The translations under genes were made by a program, and so were the position numbers. The notes under the pieces were generated by a model. That model did not search any database and had not been told where the DNA came from. It worked only from the letters and a program-made list of their open reading frames with translations. Of a stretch of DNA of 64,000 nt, positions 1 to 9,133 are shown one piece after another (position 1 is the first letter of the stretch; each line of letters begins with the position of its first letter). Source of the DNA: JBCBRD01 sp039819785 (GTDB taxonomy: Bacteria > Pseudomonadota > Alphaproteobacteria > Rhizobiales > Hyphomicrobiaceae); contig JBCBRH010000013.1 of NCBI GenBank assembly GCA_039819785.1, forward strand, positions 27,983 to 91,982, written 5' to 3'.

Positions 1-1490
1 TCAGGTGGCGCTTCCACGGCTTGTATTACGTCGCACCGACGCAGGACGCCTTCATGTGCCGGATGCGTATTCCCGGCGGCATCCTGAAAGCCTGGCAGTT
101 TGCAGGCATTGCCGATCTTGCAGACCAGCATGGCGGGGGGTACGCCCACGTCACGACCCGCGCCAATCTGCAGATCCGTGAAATACCAGCCGCCGAAGGC
201 CCAAAACTGATCGAGGCGCTGACCGATATCGGTGTCAATCCAAGAGGGTCAGGCGCCGACAATATTCGCAACGTCACAGGCGCTGCAACCGCCGGCATCG
301 ACCCGCAGGAACTGCTCGACACCCGCTCCTACGCAAAGCAATGGCACCACCACATCATGAATACGCGTGTGCTCTACGGGCTGCCGCGCAAGTTCAATGT
401 ATCATTTGATGGTGGAGGGCTGATCCCCACACTGGAAGAAACCAACGACATCGCATTTACAGCTGTAAGAGTGAACAACCCGACCGATGATACCGGTGAG
501 GTCGTCTTCCGGCTTGGCCTTGGCGGGATCACGGGCCACTGCGATTTCGCACGCCCGACCGGTGCCTATCTCAAACCGGACGAGGCAACCGAGGTGGCTG
601 ACGCCATCGTCCGGATCTTCATCGACCACGGCATCAGAACCGATCGCAAAAAGGCCCGCCTCAAATATGTACTCGACGACTGGGGCTTTGAAAAATTCCT
701 CACTGAAATCGAAAACCGCCTGGACAGAAAACTCCTACGGCTGACCGACGACGAGGTGAGCCCGGCCCAACCGACAGACCGGCAGGCCCACATCGGCGTA
801 CACCCGCAAAAACAAGACGGGCTTGTGTGGGTCGGCGTTGCAACGATGGTCGGTCACTTGACGACTGATCAGATGCGCGCACTGGCCGAGCTAGCTGCCG
901 AAATGGGTGACGGCGATATCCGCCTCACGGTCTGGCAAAACCTGATCGTCTCCGGTGTGAAAGCTGCCGAAGCTGAAGCCTTCGAAATCCGACTGAATGA
1001 AATCGGCTTAACGTCCAAGGCCAACGCCGTGCGCGCCGGCCTTGTCGCCTGCACCGGCAACACCGGTTGTAAATTCGCAGCCTCGAATACCAAGGGTACC
1101 GCTGCGTCAATCGCGGAATACCTAGACACGCGGGTTGAGTTGGACCAACCGGTCAACATTCACCTGACGGGCTGCCACCATTCCTGCGCGCAACACTACA
1201 TCGGCGACATAGGTCTGATCGCTTGTCGCGTTCCAGAAGCGCCAGACAGCGATGACACGGTAGAGGGTTTCCATGTCCTCCTCGGTGGCGGCTTTGGCAG
1301 CGATCCCAAGATCGCCCGTGAACTCTATCCCGACACCCGCGTCGAAGATTGCTCGCCGTTGATCGAGAAGATCCTGAAGACATACCTCGCGCACCGCGAC
1401 ACGCCGGATGAAACTTTTTTCGCGTTCTCGAACCGGCACGACACCGACGCCTTGAAAACCCTGATTGACAGCCAGGAGACAGCAATATGA
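1..1490 (+). CDS. nirA: Siroheme nitrite reductase (ferredoxin-type NirA family), 5'-truncated by the window edge
   Basis: Reduces nitrite to ammonium in nitrogen assimilation, in the cytoplasm, using a siroheme coupled to a [4Fe-4S] cluster. The reading frame is open to base 3 and reads RWRFHGLYYVAPTQDAFM, a typical internal stretch of the nitrite/sulfite reductase family, so the real start lies upstream. The four cluster/siroheme cysteines are visible: CTGNTGC (near base 1049) and GCHHSC (near base 1170). The two ferredoxin-like repeats of the family are seen around the MRIPGG and WVGVATMVG segments. The stop overlaps the next start (ATGA), so translation is probably coupled to the flavoprotein that may feed it electrons. 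Sulfite reductase is the alternative, but the downstream nitrate reductase favours nitrite. Confidence 0.9.
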   Translation, partial: RWRFHGLYYVAPTQDAFMCRMRIPGGILKAWQFAGIADLADQHGGGYAHVTTRANLQIREIPAAEGPKLIEALTDIGVNPRGSGADNIRNVTGAATAGIDPQELLDTRSYAKQWHHHIMNTRVLYGLPRKFNVSFDGGGLIPTLEETNDIAFTAVRVNNPTDDTGEVVFRLGLGGITGHCDFARPTGAYLKPDEATEVADAIVRIFIDHGIRTDRKKARLKYVLDDWGFEKFLTEIENRLDRKLLRLTDDEVSPAQPTDRQAHIGVHPQKQDGLVWVGVATMVGHLTTDQMRALAELAAEMGDGDIRLTVWQNLIVSGVKAAEAEAFEIRLNEIGLTSKANAVRAGLVACTGNTGCKFAASNTKGTAASIAEYLDTRVELDQPVNIHLTGCHHSCAQHYIGDIGLIACRVPEAPDSDDTVEGFHVLLGGGFGSDPKIARELYPDTRVEDCSPLIEKILKTYLAHRDTPDETFFAFSNRHDTDALKTLIDSQETAI

Positions 1491-3106
1491 CGCTCCAGGA
1501 ACGTCCACGCACCGATGTGCCGGTCATCCCGGAAACGGCACCTTTCAACGACGACCAGCGCGCATGGTTGAACGGTTTTTTCGCAGGTCTGCTGTCGTTG
1601 GATTCCGCCGCCGCTTCGACCGTTTTGGCAAACGGCATGCTGCCGCCCGAAGCACAAAACGCGGTGGCTGGTGACGGTGATGACGGCGAGGACCCATGGC
1701 ATGATCCCGCCATGCCAATCGACGAACGCATGGAACTGGCCGATGGCCGCCCCGTGCGCCGCAAGCTCTACGCCGCCATGGCACAGCAGGACTGCGGCCA
1801 GTGCGGTTACCTCTGCGAAAGCTATGCCGAAGCGCTTGTCTCGGGCGAGGAAGCCCGCCAGAACCTCTGCGTGCCCGGCGGCAAAGAAACAACCCGCATG
1901 CTCAAAAAGCTGATGGCGGACGCACCCACACTTGACCCGGCAACTTCATCGCCAGCTGACGCAGCGGCGGCAGCGGACGTCACCGAGGCCGTCAGCGGCT
2001 ATTCGCGCGAAGCACCACTGGCTGCAAAATTCATGAGCGCCACGCGCATCACAGGAGGCTCGTCTGAAAAAGACACCCGCCACGTCGTTTTCGATCTCAA
2101 CGGAACCGGCCTTGACTACGTTCCAGGCGACAGTTTCGGCGTTTACGCAACCAACGATCCCGGCCTCGTCGACGCCGTCATCGAAGCCATTGATGCCCCG
2201 CCTGATTTCCCGATCGCCGGAAAGCCCCTCCGTCAAGCATTGATTGAAGACTATGACCTCGGCGTCCCTCCAGATCAGTTGTTCGAACTGATGGGGTATA
2301 TCGTTGGCGGAGAGCGCAGGCAAAAAGCCAAGGCACTGGCCAAAGGCGAAGACATCGCCGGCGATGCCGAAACCTTCGATGTCCTGAAAACCCTCCAGCA
2401 TCTCGGCCCCGCCCGTCCAGACCCGGAAGCCTTCCTGGAATGTCTGGAACCCCTCCAGCCGAGACTGTATTCCATCTCGTCATCTCCGCTGGCCACTCCG
2501 GGTGAACTGCACCTGACGGTCGATACGGTCCGGTATGACGTCGAGGGACGACAACGCTCAGGCGTTGCGTCGACCTTCCTGGCTGAACGCATTACGCCAG
2601 GCCATCCAATGAAGGTCTACGTGCAAAAAGCTCATGGCTTCGCACTTCCCGACAATGACGAAACACCCATCATCATGGTCGGCCCGGGAACGGGCATTGC
2701 ACCCTTCAGATCGTTCCTCTGGCACCGTGCAAGCACCGCAGCCAAAGGAAACTCCTGGTTGTTTTTTGGTCACCAGCATGAGGCAACGGATTTTTTCTAT
2801 CGTGACGAACTCGAAAAGATGCAGGCCGACGGGGTTTTGACGAAACTCACGACCGCGTGGTCCAGAGATGGCGACAAGAAAGTCTACGTCCAGGATCGCA
2901 TGCGCGAGCAAGCCGCCGATCTATGGGCATGGTTCGAAGCAGGTGCACATTTCTACATTTGCGGTGATGCCAAACGAATGGCCAAGGATGTCGAAACAGC
3001 GCTCGTCGACATCGCGAAAACCCAAGGCGACAAGGATGACGCAGCGGCCCTCAGCTTCATCAAGGATCTCAAGGCCAGTGGCCGTTACCAGGCGGATGTC
3101 TACTGA
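1487..3106 (+). CDS. FAD/NADPH reductase with N-terminal Fe-S domain (CysJ-like), likely electron donor of nitrite/nitrate reductase
   Basis: 539 aa. It resembles the alpha subunit of sulfite reductase but has no flavodoxin (FMN) domain. In its place residues ~100-130 carry the motif CGQCGYLC followed by NLCVPGG, the four-cysteine pattern of the small Fe-S domain also found in RnfB/CO-dehydrogenase proteins. After it come a CysJ-type FAD domain (RLYSISSSP near residue 327) and an NADPH domain (MVGPGTGIAPF near residue 398), ending in the usual YQADVY. It overlaps nirA upstream by 4 bp and nasA downstream by 1 bp. Inference: electrons pass NADPH to FAD to Fe-S to NirA and/or NasA. Frequently annotated as 'sulfite reductase subunit alpha'; the nitrogen context makes that name doubtful. 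Confidence 0.85.
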   Translation: MTLQERPRTDVPVIPETAPFNDDQRAWLNGFFAGLLSLDSAAASTVLANGMLPPEAQNAVAGDGDDGEDPWHDPAMPIDERMELADGRPVRRKLYAAMAQQDCGQCGYLCESYAEALVSGEEARQNLCVPGGKETTRMLKKLMADAPTLDPATSSPADAAAAADVTEAVSGYSREAPLAAKFMSATRITGGSSEKDTRHVVFDLNGTGLDYVPGDSFGVYATNDPGLVDAVIEAIDAPPDFPIAGKPLRQALIEDYDLGVPPDQLFELMGYIVGGERRQKAKALAKGEDIAGDAETFDVLKTLQHLGPARPDPEAFLECLEPLQPRLYSISSSPLATPGELHLTVDTVRYDVEGRQRSGVASTFLAERITPGHPMKVYVQKAHGFALPDNDETPIIMVGPGTGIAPFRSFLWHRASTAAKGNSWLFFGHQHEATDFFYRDELEKMQADGVLTKLTTAWSRDGDKKVYVQDRMREQAADLWAWFEAGAHFYICGDAKRMAKDVETALVDIAKTQGDKDDAAALSFIKDLKASGRYQADVY

Positions 3107-5805
3107 TGAAAAACGCGACAGACAGCGACGGTGTAAAAACAACCTGCCCGTATTGCGGCGTCGGCTGCGGTGTCGTGGCAGGCCGTGGCGCAGACCACAG
3201 CTTCACGACCACGGGTGATGTGACCCATCCCGCAAACTTCGGCAGGCTATGTTCGAAAGGCTCGGCGCTGAACGAAACACTCAGCCTGGAAAGCCGGCTC
3301 CTGCATCCTGAGATCGAAGGCCGGTGTGCCTCCTGGCCTGAAGCACTCGACCGCGTAGCCTCCGATCTCACCCGCGTCCGCGACACACACGGCCCCGACG
3401 CCATCGCTTTTTATCTCTCCGGCCAGTTGCTCACGGAAGACTATTACGTCGCCAACAAGCTTGCCAAAGGCTTCATCGGCACACCGCACGTCGACACCAA
3501 TTCGCGGCTGTGTATGGCCTCGTCGGTCGCCGGTCACAAACGCGCGTTCGGCGAAGACATCGTGCCTCAGTGCTACGACGACCTTGAACAGGCCGACTTG
3601 ATCATCCTCGCTGGCTCCAACACGGCTTGGTGTCATCCAGTCCTCTACCAGCGCATCCAAAAAGCGCGCCAGGAGCGCGGCACGAAAGTCGTCGTGATTG
3701 ATCCACGGCGGACAGCGACATGCGAAGGGGCTGATCTCCATCTGGCCATCACACCTGGCACCGATCAGCATCTTTGGAACGGATTATTCGTTGCACTTGC
3801 TGACCGTGGCCGCATCGATTTTCAATACATCCGCGCGCGGACCGAAGGCTTCGCCAAAGCCCTGGCCGTTGCCCGCAATGAGAACGCAACGCTGCTGAAG
3901 ACGGCGCGAAATACGGGCCTTTTGGCTGCCGATGTAAAGACGTTCTTCAACTGGTGGTGCGACACGGAAAAAGTTGTTTCGTGCTACAGCCAGGGCATCA
4001 ACCAGTCCCATCAAGGCACTGACAAAGTCAACGCCATCCTCAACTGTCACCTTGCGACGGGCCGCATTGGCAAGGTCGGCTGTGGACCGCTATCGCTGAC
4101 AGGACAGCCCAACGCCATGGGGGGCCGCGAGGTGGGCGGCCTTGCCAATATGCTGGCAGCCCATATGGGGTTTTCCGATGCCGAACGGGAAATCGTAGGA
4201 ACGTTCTGGGACGCGCCTAACCTGGTCACGGGTGAAGGCTTGAAAGCCGTCCAGATGTTCGATGCGATTGCCGAGGGCCGGATCAAAGCGCTTTGGGTGA
4301 TGGGCACCAACCCTGCCGTCAGCCTCCCGCGCGCTGATGAAATGCGCGCCAACCTGTCCAAGCTCGATACGCTCATCGTATCTGAGAACGTATCCGTCAA
4401 TGACACCGTCGTTGCAGCCGGTATCCGTTTGCCAGCCTCGGCCTGGTCGGAAAAAGATGGCACTGTGACCAACTCTGAGCGGCGCATTTCCCGGCAGCGC
4501 GGGTTCGTGGAACCCGCCGGTGAAGCCCGTCCGGACTGGTGGATCATGCAGGAAGTGGCTCAACGTCTCGGCTACCGGGACGGCTTTTCCTACACCGGTC
4601 CAGCCGAGATATTCCGCGAACATGCGCGTCTCTCCGGTTTCAAAAACGACGGCGAACGGGTTTTCAACATCAGCGCCCTTGCCGACATAACAGATCAAGA
4701 CTTCAACGATCTGGAACCCATTCAATGGCCGGTCACGGACTCACATCCAGATGGTGTGGCGCGGCTGTTCAACGACACCGCGTTCCCAACACCAAACGGC
4801 CTGGCGCGCCTCCTGCCAATCGAGAATCCCACGCTGGCGGAGAAGGTGTCAGACGATTGGCCGATGCTGATGAATACGGGCCGCATCCGTGACCAGTGGC
4901 ACACAATGACGCGAACGGGTTTGACCGCACGGCTGTCGACCCACCTGCCTGAACCATTCATCTCGCTCCACCCCAAAGATGCAGCGACCCATGACATCGC
5001 GGCAAACGACATTGTCGTCGCCGAGACCCGCCATGGACGCATGGTGGCGCGCGCACGGCTTACGGATGATCAAAAGCCTGGAGATGTTTTCGCACCCATT
5101 CACTGGTCAGGAACCAACGCATCCGATGCCCGGATCGGGGCGCTTCTGACGGGCCCGGCCGATCCTGTGTCAGGCCAACCGGAAGCCAAGGCGATGCCAT
5201 CGCGGATTTCCCGCCTGCCGGTAACGTTCCATGGGCGGATATTCTCCCGAAAGCCGGCGGCACCGCAAAACACGGCATACTGGAGCCTCGCAAAGACCAG
5301 CTTTGGAACCGCAACAACGTTTGCAACCACAGCAGAGACGGTGGACTGGAACGCGTGGGCCGCACAGGTGCTCCCCGACGGTGAGACCGTAATGTTCGAA
5401 GATGCGGATATGTCGGTCTTCCGAATGGCCGTCTTCCATGATGGACGCCTCGAAGCCGTACTGACCGTCTCAAACCAGTACCAGTCGACGTCTCCGGCCT
5501 GGCTCGAATCCGCATTCAGTGGGACGTTCCAAACTGCTGCCGAACGACGTGGCGTCCTATCCGGGCAAACCTTGGACGGCCAGCCGGACGAAGGACCCAT
5601 CGTCTGCGTGTGTTACCAAGTCGGGGCCAACACAATCGCGACCGCAATTGCGTCGGGAAGTGGCACACCTGAAGCGGTTGGCAAAACGACGTGTGCTGGG
5701 ACCAACTGCGGCTCTTGCGTGCCCGAACTCAGGCGTCTGATCAACCAGACCGCAAAGTCCAAACAAAACACGGCGGCCAAAGTCGTCGTCGAAGCAGCGG
5801 AATAG
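3106..5805 (+). CDS. nasA: Assimilatory nitrate reductase, molybdopterin catalytic subunit with BFD-like C-terminus
   Basis: 899 aa. Reduces nitrate to nitrite in the cytoplasm with a bis-MGD molybdenum cofactor. The N-terminal [4Fe-4S] ligands are C14, C17, C21 and C49 (CPYCGVGCGV ... GRLCSKG), followed by the molybdopterin oxidoreductase domain (for example NSRLCMASSVAGHKRAFG) and the molydopterin-binding domain (TGRIRDQWHTMTRTG). The last ~60 residues (VCVCYQVG ... TTCAGTNCGSC) form a bacterioferritin-associated-ferredoxin type [2Fe-2S] domain, as in Klebsiella and Azotobacter NasA. There is no Tat signal, fitting assimilatory use. The start overlaps the previous stop (TGATG). The length is normal for this NasA class. 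Confidence 0.95.
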   Translation: MKNATDSDGVKTTCPYCGVGCGVVAGRGADHSFTTTGDVTHPANFGRLCSKGSALNETLSLESRLLHPEIEGRCASWPEALDRVASDLTRVRDTHGPDAIAFYLSGQLLTEDYYVANKLAKGFIGTPHVDTNSRLCMASSVAGHKRAFGEDIVPQCYDDLEQADLIILAGSNTAWCHPVLYQRIQKARQERGTKVVVIDPRRTATCEGADLHLAITPGTDQHLWNGLFVALADRGRIDFQYIRARTEGFAKALAVARNENATLLKTARNTGLLAADVKTFFNWWCDTEKVVSCYSQGINQSHQGTDKVNAILNCHLATGRIGKVGCGPLSLTGQPNAMGGREVGGLANMLAAHMGFSDAEREIVGTFWDAPNLVTGEGLKAVQMFDAIAEGRIKALWVMGTNPAVSLPRADEMRANLSKLDTLIVSENVSVNDTVVAAGIRLPASAWSEKDGTVTNSERRISRQRGFVEPAGEARPDWWIMQEVAQRLGYRDGFSYTGPAEIFREHARLSGFKNDGERVFNISALADITDQDFNDLEPIQWPVTDSHPDGVARLFNDTAFPTPNGLARLLPIENPTLAEKVSDDWPMLMNTGRIRDQWHTMTRTGLTARLSTHLPEPFISLHPKDAATHDIAANDIVVAETRHGRMVARARLTDDQKPGDVFAPIHWSGTNASDARIGALLTGPADPVSGQPEAKAMPSRISRLPVTFHGRIFSRKPAAPQNTAYWSLAKTSFGTATTFATTAETVDWNAWAAQVLPDGETVMFEDADMSVFRMAVFHDGRLEAVLTVSNQYQSTSPAWLESAFSGTFQTAAERRGVLSGQTLDGQPDEGPIVCVCYQVGANTIATAIASGSGTPEAVGKTTCAGTNCGSCVPELRRLINQTAKSKQNTAAKVVVEAAE

Positions 5806-5860
5806 GCTTTCATCCCCCTAACACGAGTGCGGTCATGTCTCGAACCCGTCGCACACTCGC

Positions 5861-6838
5861 GTGAACGAAAAGCCGGACTGGCTTGACCTTCCAGGCCTGA
5901 CGCGCAATGCCGGGATGATGAATGACACATCGCGCCTTCATCAAACCAGCAACACACTAGCCGCGCACCTTTGGTTGAAAGCAAGGTTCCGGTGTGCAGC
6001 GCCCGGTCGTCGAAACGCGTGGTCAAGGGTGATAGCGATAGCAGCGCTTACGGTCGTGCTGTTGGGCTCGGCTATTACACCCAACCGGGCGTCAGCCGAT
6101 GACCGATTGGTGGTATTCGCTGCAGCCTCCATGTCCCGTGCCATGGACGAAATTCTGCAGACCTATAACACCATGCATGGAGCAAGATCCGTTGGCGTAT
6201 ACGCCGCGTCCGGCACGTTAGCACGCCAGATCGAAAACGGTGCAGATCCCGCACTTTTCATCTCAGCAAACGTAAGCTGGATGCAGGCCCTGATCGACAA
6301 CGGGCACATTGACGACGCCGACACATCTGCTCTTAGCTCCAACACCCTTGTCCTCATCGCACCGTCGACAGGCACAGCGTCCACCGCCCACTTGCAGCCA
6401 ACCGTGACGCCACCGGATCTCACACCCAGATCAGCCGCGTATTTGTCAGGCCATCTGAAAGATGGGGAGCGGCTGGCAATGGGCAATCCGGATCATTCGC
6501 CGGTGGGCTACTACGCCCGTCAAGCTATGAAAACCTTGGGCCTATGGTCGTCCATCAAGGACCACATCGCTGGCGCACAGAACGCGTCCGCCGCAGTGAC
6601 GATGGTGGCGCGCGGCGAAGCGGCACTCGGTCTTGTCTATCGCTCGGATATCCAAGGTCTCACATCGGTGACACACATCGCCTGTGTCCCTGATGAGGCG
6701 CACGATCCGATCGTCTATCAGATTGCTCCACTCAAAAAACAGCGCAGTGACAAAAGAGTATTGAAATTACTGACATTTCTGATGTCATCTGAAGCTGAAG
6801 CCATCCTGACCAAGAACGGCTTTAAGCTGGCGCCTTGA
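5861..6838 (+). CDS. modA: Molybdate ABC transporter, periplasmic binding protein ModA
   Basis: Binds molybdate in the periplasm and delivers it to ModB. The mature part begins DDRLVVFAAASMSRAMDEI, the classical ModA opening, and contains the family's GLVYRSD segment near the C-terminus. A hydrophobic stretch (VIAIAALTVVLLGSAI) followed by NRASA marks a signal peptide, but it starts only ~60 residues into the GTG frame. The true start may be one of the ATGs at 5915/5918, or the signal has an unusually long n-region. modB follows 67 bp downstream and modC overlaps modB. Placement behind nasA fits supply of molybdenum to nitrate reductase. Confidence 0.9.
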   Translation: MNEKPDWLDLPGLTRNAGMMNDTSRLHQTSNTLAAHLWLKARFRCAAPGRRNAWSRVIAIAALTVVLLGSAITPNRASADDRLVVFAAASMSRAMDEILQTYNTMHGARSVGVYAASGTLARQIENGADPALFISANVSWMQALIDNGHIDDADTSALSSNTLVLIAPSTGTASTAHLQPTVTPPDLTPRSAAYLSGHLKDGERLAMGNPDHSPVGYYARQAMKTLGLWSSIKDHIAGAQNASAAVTMVARGEAALGLVYRSDIQGLTSVTHIACVPDEAHDPIVYQIAPLKKQRSDKRVLKLLTFLMSSEAEAILTKNGFKLAP

Positions 6839-6905
6839 AACTGCTATCCTGCTCAAGAAGCTCTGTTCAGCACTCGTTGGGCAGCAATCGAACGAAAGCA
6901 AAGCC

Positions 6906-7604
6906 GTGTTAGGACTGAGCCCTTTTGAGCAGGAAGCCCTCGCCCTTAGCATCCAGGTGGCAAGCAATGCTGTTCTGTGGTCTCTCCCACCAGGCATCGC
7001 AGTGGCTTACATCCTCGCTCGATTGCACTTTCCCGGTCATGCGGTCCTCAATGCCATTGTCCACCTGCCTCTTGTGCTCCCACCGGTCGTCATCGGCTAT
7101 TTGTTGCTAATAGGCCTTGGTCGCAACAGCCCTGTCGGCGGTTTCCTCGAAGACACGTTAGGCATTCGTTTTGCCTTCACCGCCGCCGGTGCAACCATCG
7201 CTTGCGCCGTGGTTGCATTTCCGTTGCTGGTCCGCGCCGTTCGGTTGTCCATCGAGGCGATCGATACCCGTTATGAAGCTGCGGCACGCACACTTGGTGC
7301 GAGCGACTGGAGGGTCTTCACCTCGGTCACGCTGCCACTCATGGCGCCCGGTATTCTGGCTGGCGCAACCCTCGCGTTTGCAAGAGCCGTATCCGAGTTC
7401 GGGGCCACGATAACCTTTGCTGCCAATATCCCAGGACAAACCCAAACGCTCCCGTTGGCACTTTACACAACGCTGCAAAGTCCCGGTGGTGAGGCAGCGG
7501 CCATGCGGCTTTGTCTTCTTTCGGTTGGAATTGCAGTCTTATCTCTCGGTCTGTCGGAATGGTTGGCAAGACGCATGCAAGTCAACGGGGATGCACTGCG
7601 ATGA
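6906..7604 (+). CDS. modB: Molybdate ABC transporter permease ModB
   Basis: 232 aa inner-membrane permease with about five transmembrane segments. The ABC-coupling EAA loop is clear: EAAARTLGASDWRVF followed by TLPLMAPG. GTG start at 6906; the stop TGA overlaps the modC ATG (ATGA), so the two are translationally coupled. It would form the ModB2C2 channel that receives molybdate from ModA. The length is normal for ModB. Confidence 0.95.
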   Translation: MLGLSPFEQEALALSIQVASNAVLWSLPPGIAVAYILARLHFPGHAVLNAIVHLPLVLPPVVIGYLLLIGLGRNSPVGGFLEDTLGIRFAFTAAGATIACAVVAFPLLVRAVRLSIEAIDTRYEAAARTLGASDWRVFTSVTLPLMAPGILAGATLAFARAVSEFGATITFAANIPGQTQTLPLALYTTLQSPGGEAAAMRLCLLSVGIAVLSLGLSEWLARRMQVNGDALR

Positions 7605-8305
7605 TCGAAGTTGATGTCCGTAAAAGGCACGGGACGTTCCATCTGGACTTGGCGTTCCAGACCCCGGTGAAAGGCGTGTTAGGCCTTGTGGGACCATCGG
7701 GCGCCGGCAAGAGCACGCTGTTCTCCCTGATGAGCGGCATCAGCAAGCCCGATGACGGTCGGATTGCGGTGGGAGGTTTGACGCTGTTCGATTCAGAGCG
7801 TGGCATCGATATTCCCTCGGCCCGCCGACACATTGGGATTGTATTCCAAGACCCGTTGTTGTTTCCCCACCTGAGCGTCAAGGGAAACCTGCTCTATGCC
7901 TCCAAAGGCCGGGAAACGGATGACTTCGAAAAAACCGTGCAGGTCGCGGGGCTCGAACAGCTCCTCAACCGCCGTCCGCATAAGCTGTCCGGCGGTGAGC
8001 GCCAACGGGTGGCGATCGGGCGCGCACTTCTGTCAAAGCCCAAGCTGATGCTGCTGGACGAACCGCTGAGTGCCCTGGATCAAGAGCGGAAACTTGAAGT
8101 GCTGGAGCATCTTATTGCGGTCCGGGCATTGACCAAGATCCCGATGATCTACATCTCCCACGCCTCCCAGGAGATCAGGAAAATTGCCGACAGAGTGCTG
8201 ACAATTCGCGACGGACGGTTCGTGTCTCTATCCGACAGTCCCATCGGCATCCACGCCGAACCCACGATCCCGCTCGACAAGAACGATGGCTCGTACGGGG
8301 TCTAG
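7601..8305 (+). CDS. modC: Molybdate ABC transporter ATPase ModC, lacking the C-terminal regulatory domain
   Basis: 234 aa from the ATG overlapping the modB stop; a longer in-frame extension to 7511 lies inside modB and is not credible. Walker A GPSGAGKST (~31-39), Q-loop VFQDPLLFPHL, signature LSGGERQR and Walker B LMLLDEPLSALD are all present, so the ATPase core is intact. Well-studied ModC proteins are ~350 aa and carry a C-terminal TOBE/Mop molybdate-binding domain. Here the protein stops about 30 residues after the ATPase fold, with a TAG that is itself part of the palindromic repeat at 8303. The feedback (trans-inhibition) domain is therefore missing. Truncation by the repeat is one explanation; a naturally short ModC is another. 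Confidence 0.9.
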   Translation: MIEVDVRKRHGTFHLDLAFQTPVKGVLGLVGPSGAGKSTLFSLMSGISKPDDGRIAVGGLTLFDSERGIDIPSARRHIGIVFQDPLLFPHLSVKGNLLYASKGRETDDFEKTVQVAGLEQLLNRRPHKLSGGERQRVAIGRALLSKPKLMLLDEPLSALDQERKLEVLEHLIAVRALTKIPMIYISHASQEIRKIADRVLTIRDGRFVSLSDSPIGIHAEPTIPLDKNDGSYGV

Positions 8306-8416
8306 AGCATGTTGAGGAAAAGTGTAGGCGGTTTTCCGCCCGGAACATGCTCCAAATCAAGAGCTTGGAGCCTGCTTTGCGGGTCGACGAAAAGCAAACA
8401 GGCTTTAGAGCATGTT
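8303..8416. repeat. RIME-like compound palindromic repeat
   Basis: TAGAGCATGTT occurs at 8303-8313 and again at 8406-8416. Between them, GAGCATGTT pairs with AACATGCTC around an inner GGCGG-tttt-CCGCC stem. A second hairpin is formed by AGCCTG/CAGGCT with TTTGC/GCAAA. This layout matches the interspersed intergenic repeats (RIME-like) of Hyphomicrobiales. The first three bases serve as the modC stop codon. No gene is seen between 8306 and 8557. Confidence 0.75.
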
Positions 8417-8557
8417 CTGGCCGACACCCATAACCACCTCCGACTGTTCACACGCACAAAACTGTTTCGGGTGCTGACGCAACCCACGACTCAGTCTAGA
8501 CCGGTTCGAAACGTCGCTGCTGCACTCTAGGCTGCAGCGGTCATAAACCGTCATGGA

Positions 8558-9115
8558 TTGCTTCAGTTGATCGAAAGCCTCGAAATACCGGACGTGAAGT
8601 TAGTCAAGCAGCCTGTCCACGGCGATGATCGCGGCTTTTTCACGGAGTGCTACAGCCAGCGGACGTTTGCCACTCAGGGGATCGAAGCCAAGTTCGTGCA
8701 GGACAACCATTCCTTGTCGCGCGAAAAAGGCGTTGTGCGCGGGCTGCACTTTCAGTCCCCGCCGCACGCCCAGGGCAAGCTTGTCCGCGCTATCCGCGGT
8801 GCCATCTTTGATGTGGCGGTCGATATTCGCAAAGGTTCAGACACGTTCGGCCAGCACGTAAGCCGGACCTTGACGTCTGAAAACCATGAACAACTGTGGG
8901 TGCCGCCCGGGTTTGCACATGGTTTTTGCACGCTCGAGCCTGATACCGAGGTCATTTATAAAGTAACAGATTACTATGCGCCGGAGTGCGATCTCGGCAT
9001 CCAATGGAACGATCCAAAACTCGCGATCGCCTGGCCGATAACGAACGATGCTGCAATCCTGTCGGCAAAGGACCAAAAGCAACCGGGGCTTGCCGACATC
9101 GACAGTCCTTTTTGA
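8558..9115 (+). CDS. rfbC: dTDP-4-dehydrorhamnose 3,5-epimerase
   Basis: 185 aa cupin-fold epimerase of dTDP-sugar synthesis, converting dTDP-4-keto-6-deoxyglucose to the L-lyxo isomer. Diagnostic segments are HGDDRGFF (~21-28), DNHSLSREKGVVRGLHFQ with catalytic H64, and WVPPGFAHGFC. The TTG at 8558 is chosen because the sequence aligns with the family from IPDV onward and no ATG is available in frame. Next gene is rfbB, 18 bp downstream. Confidence 0.92.
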   Translation: MLQLIESLEIPDVKLVKQPVHGDDRGFFTECYSQRTFATQGIEAKFVQDNHSLSREKGVVRGLHFQSPPHAQGKLVRAIRGAIFDVAVDIRKGSDTFGQHVSRTLTSENHEQLWVPPGFAHGFCTLEPDTEVIYKVTDYYAPECDLGIQWNDPKLAIAWPITNDAAILSAKDQKQPGLADIDSPF

Positions 9116-9133
9116 ATGAGAGGCCGATAAAAC

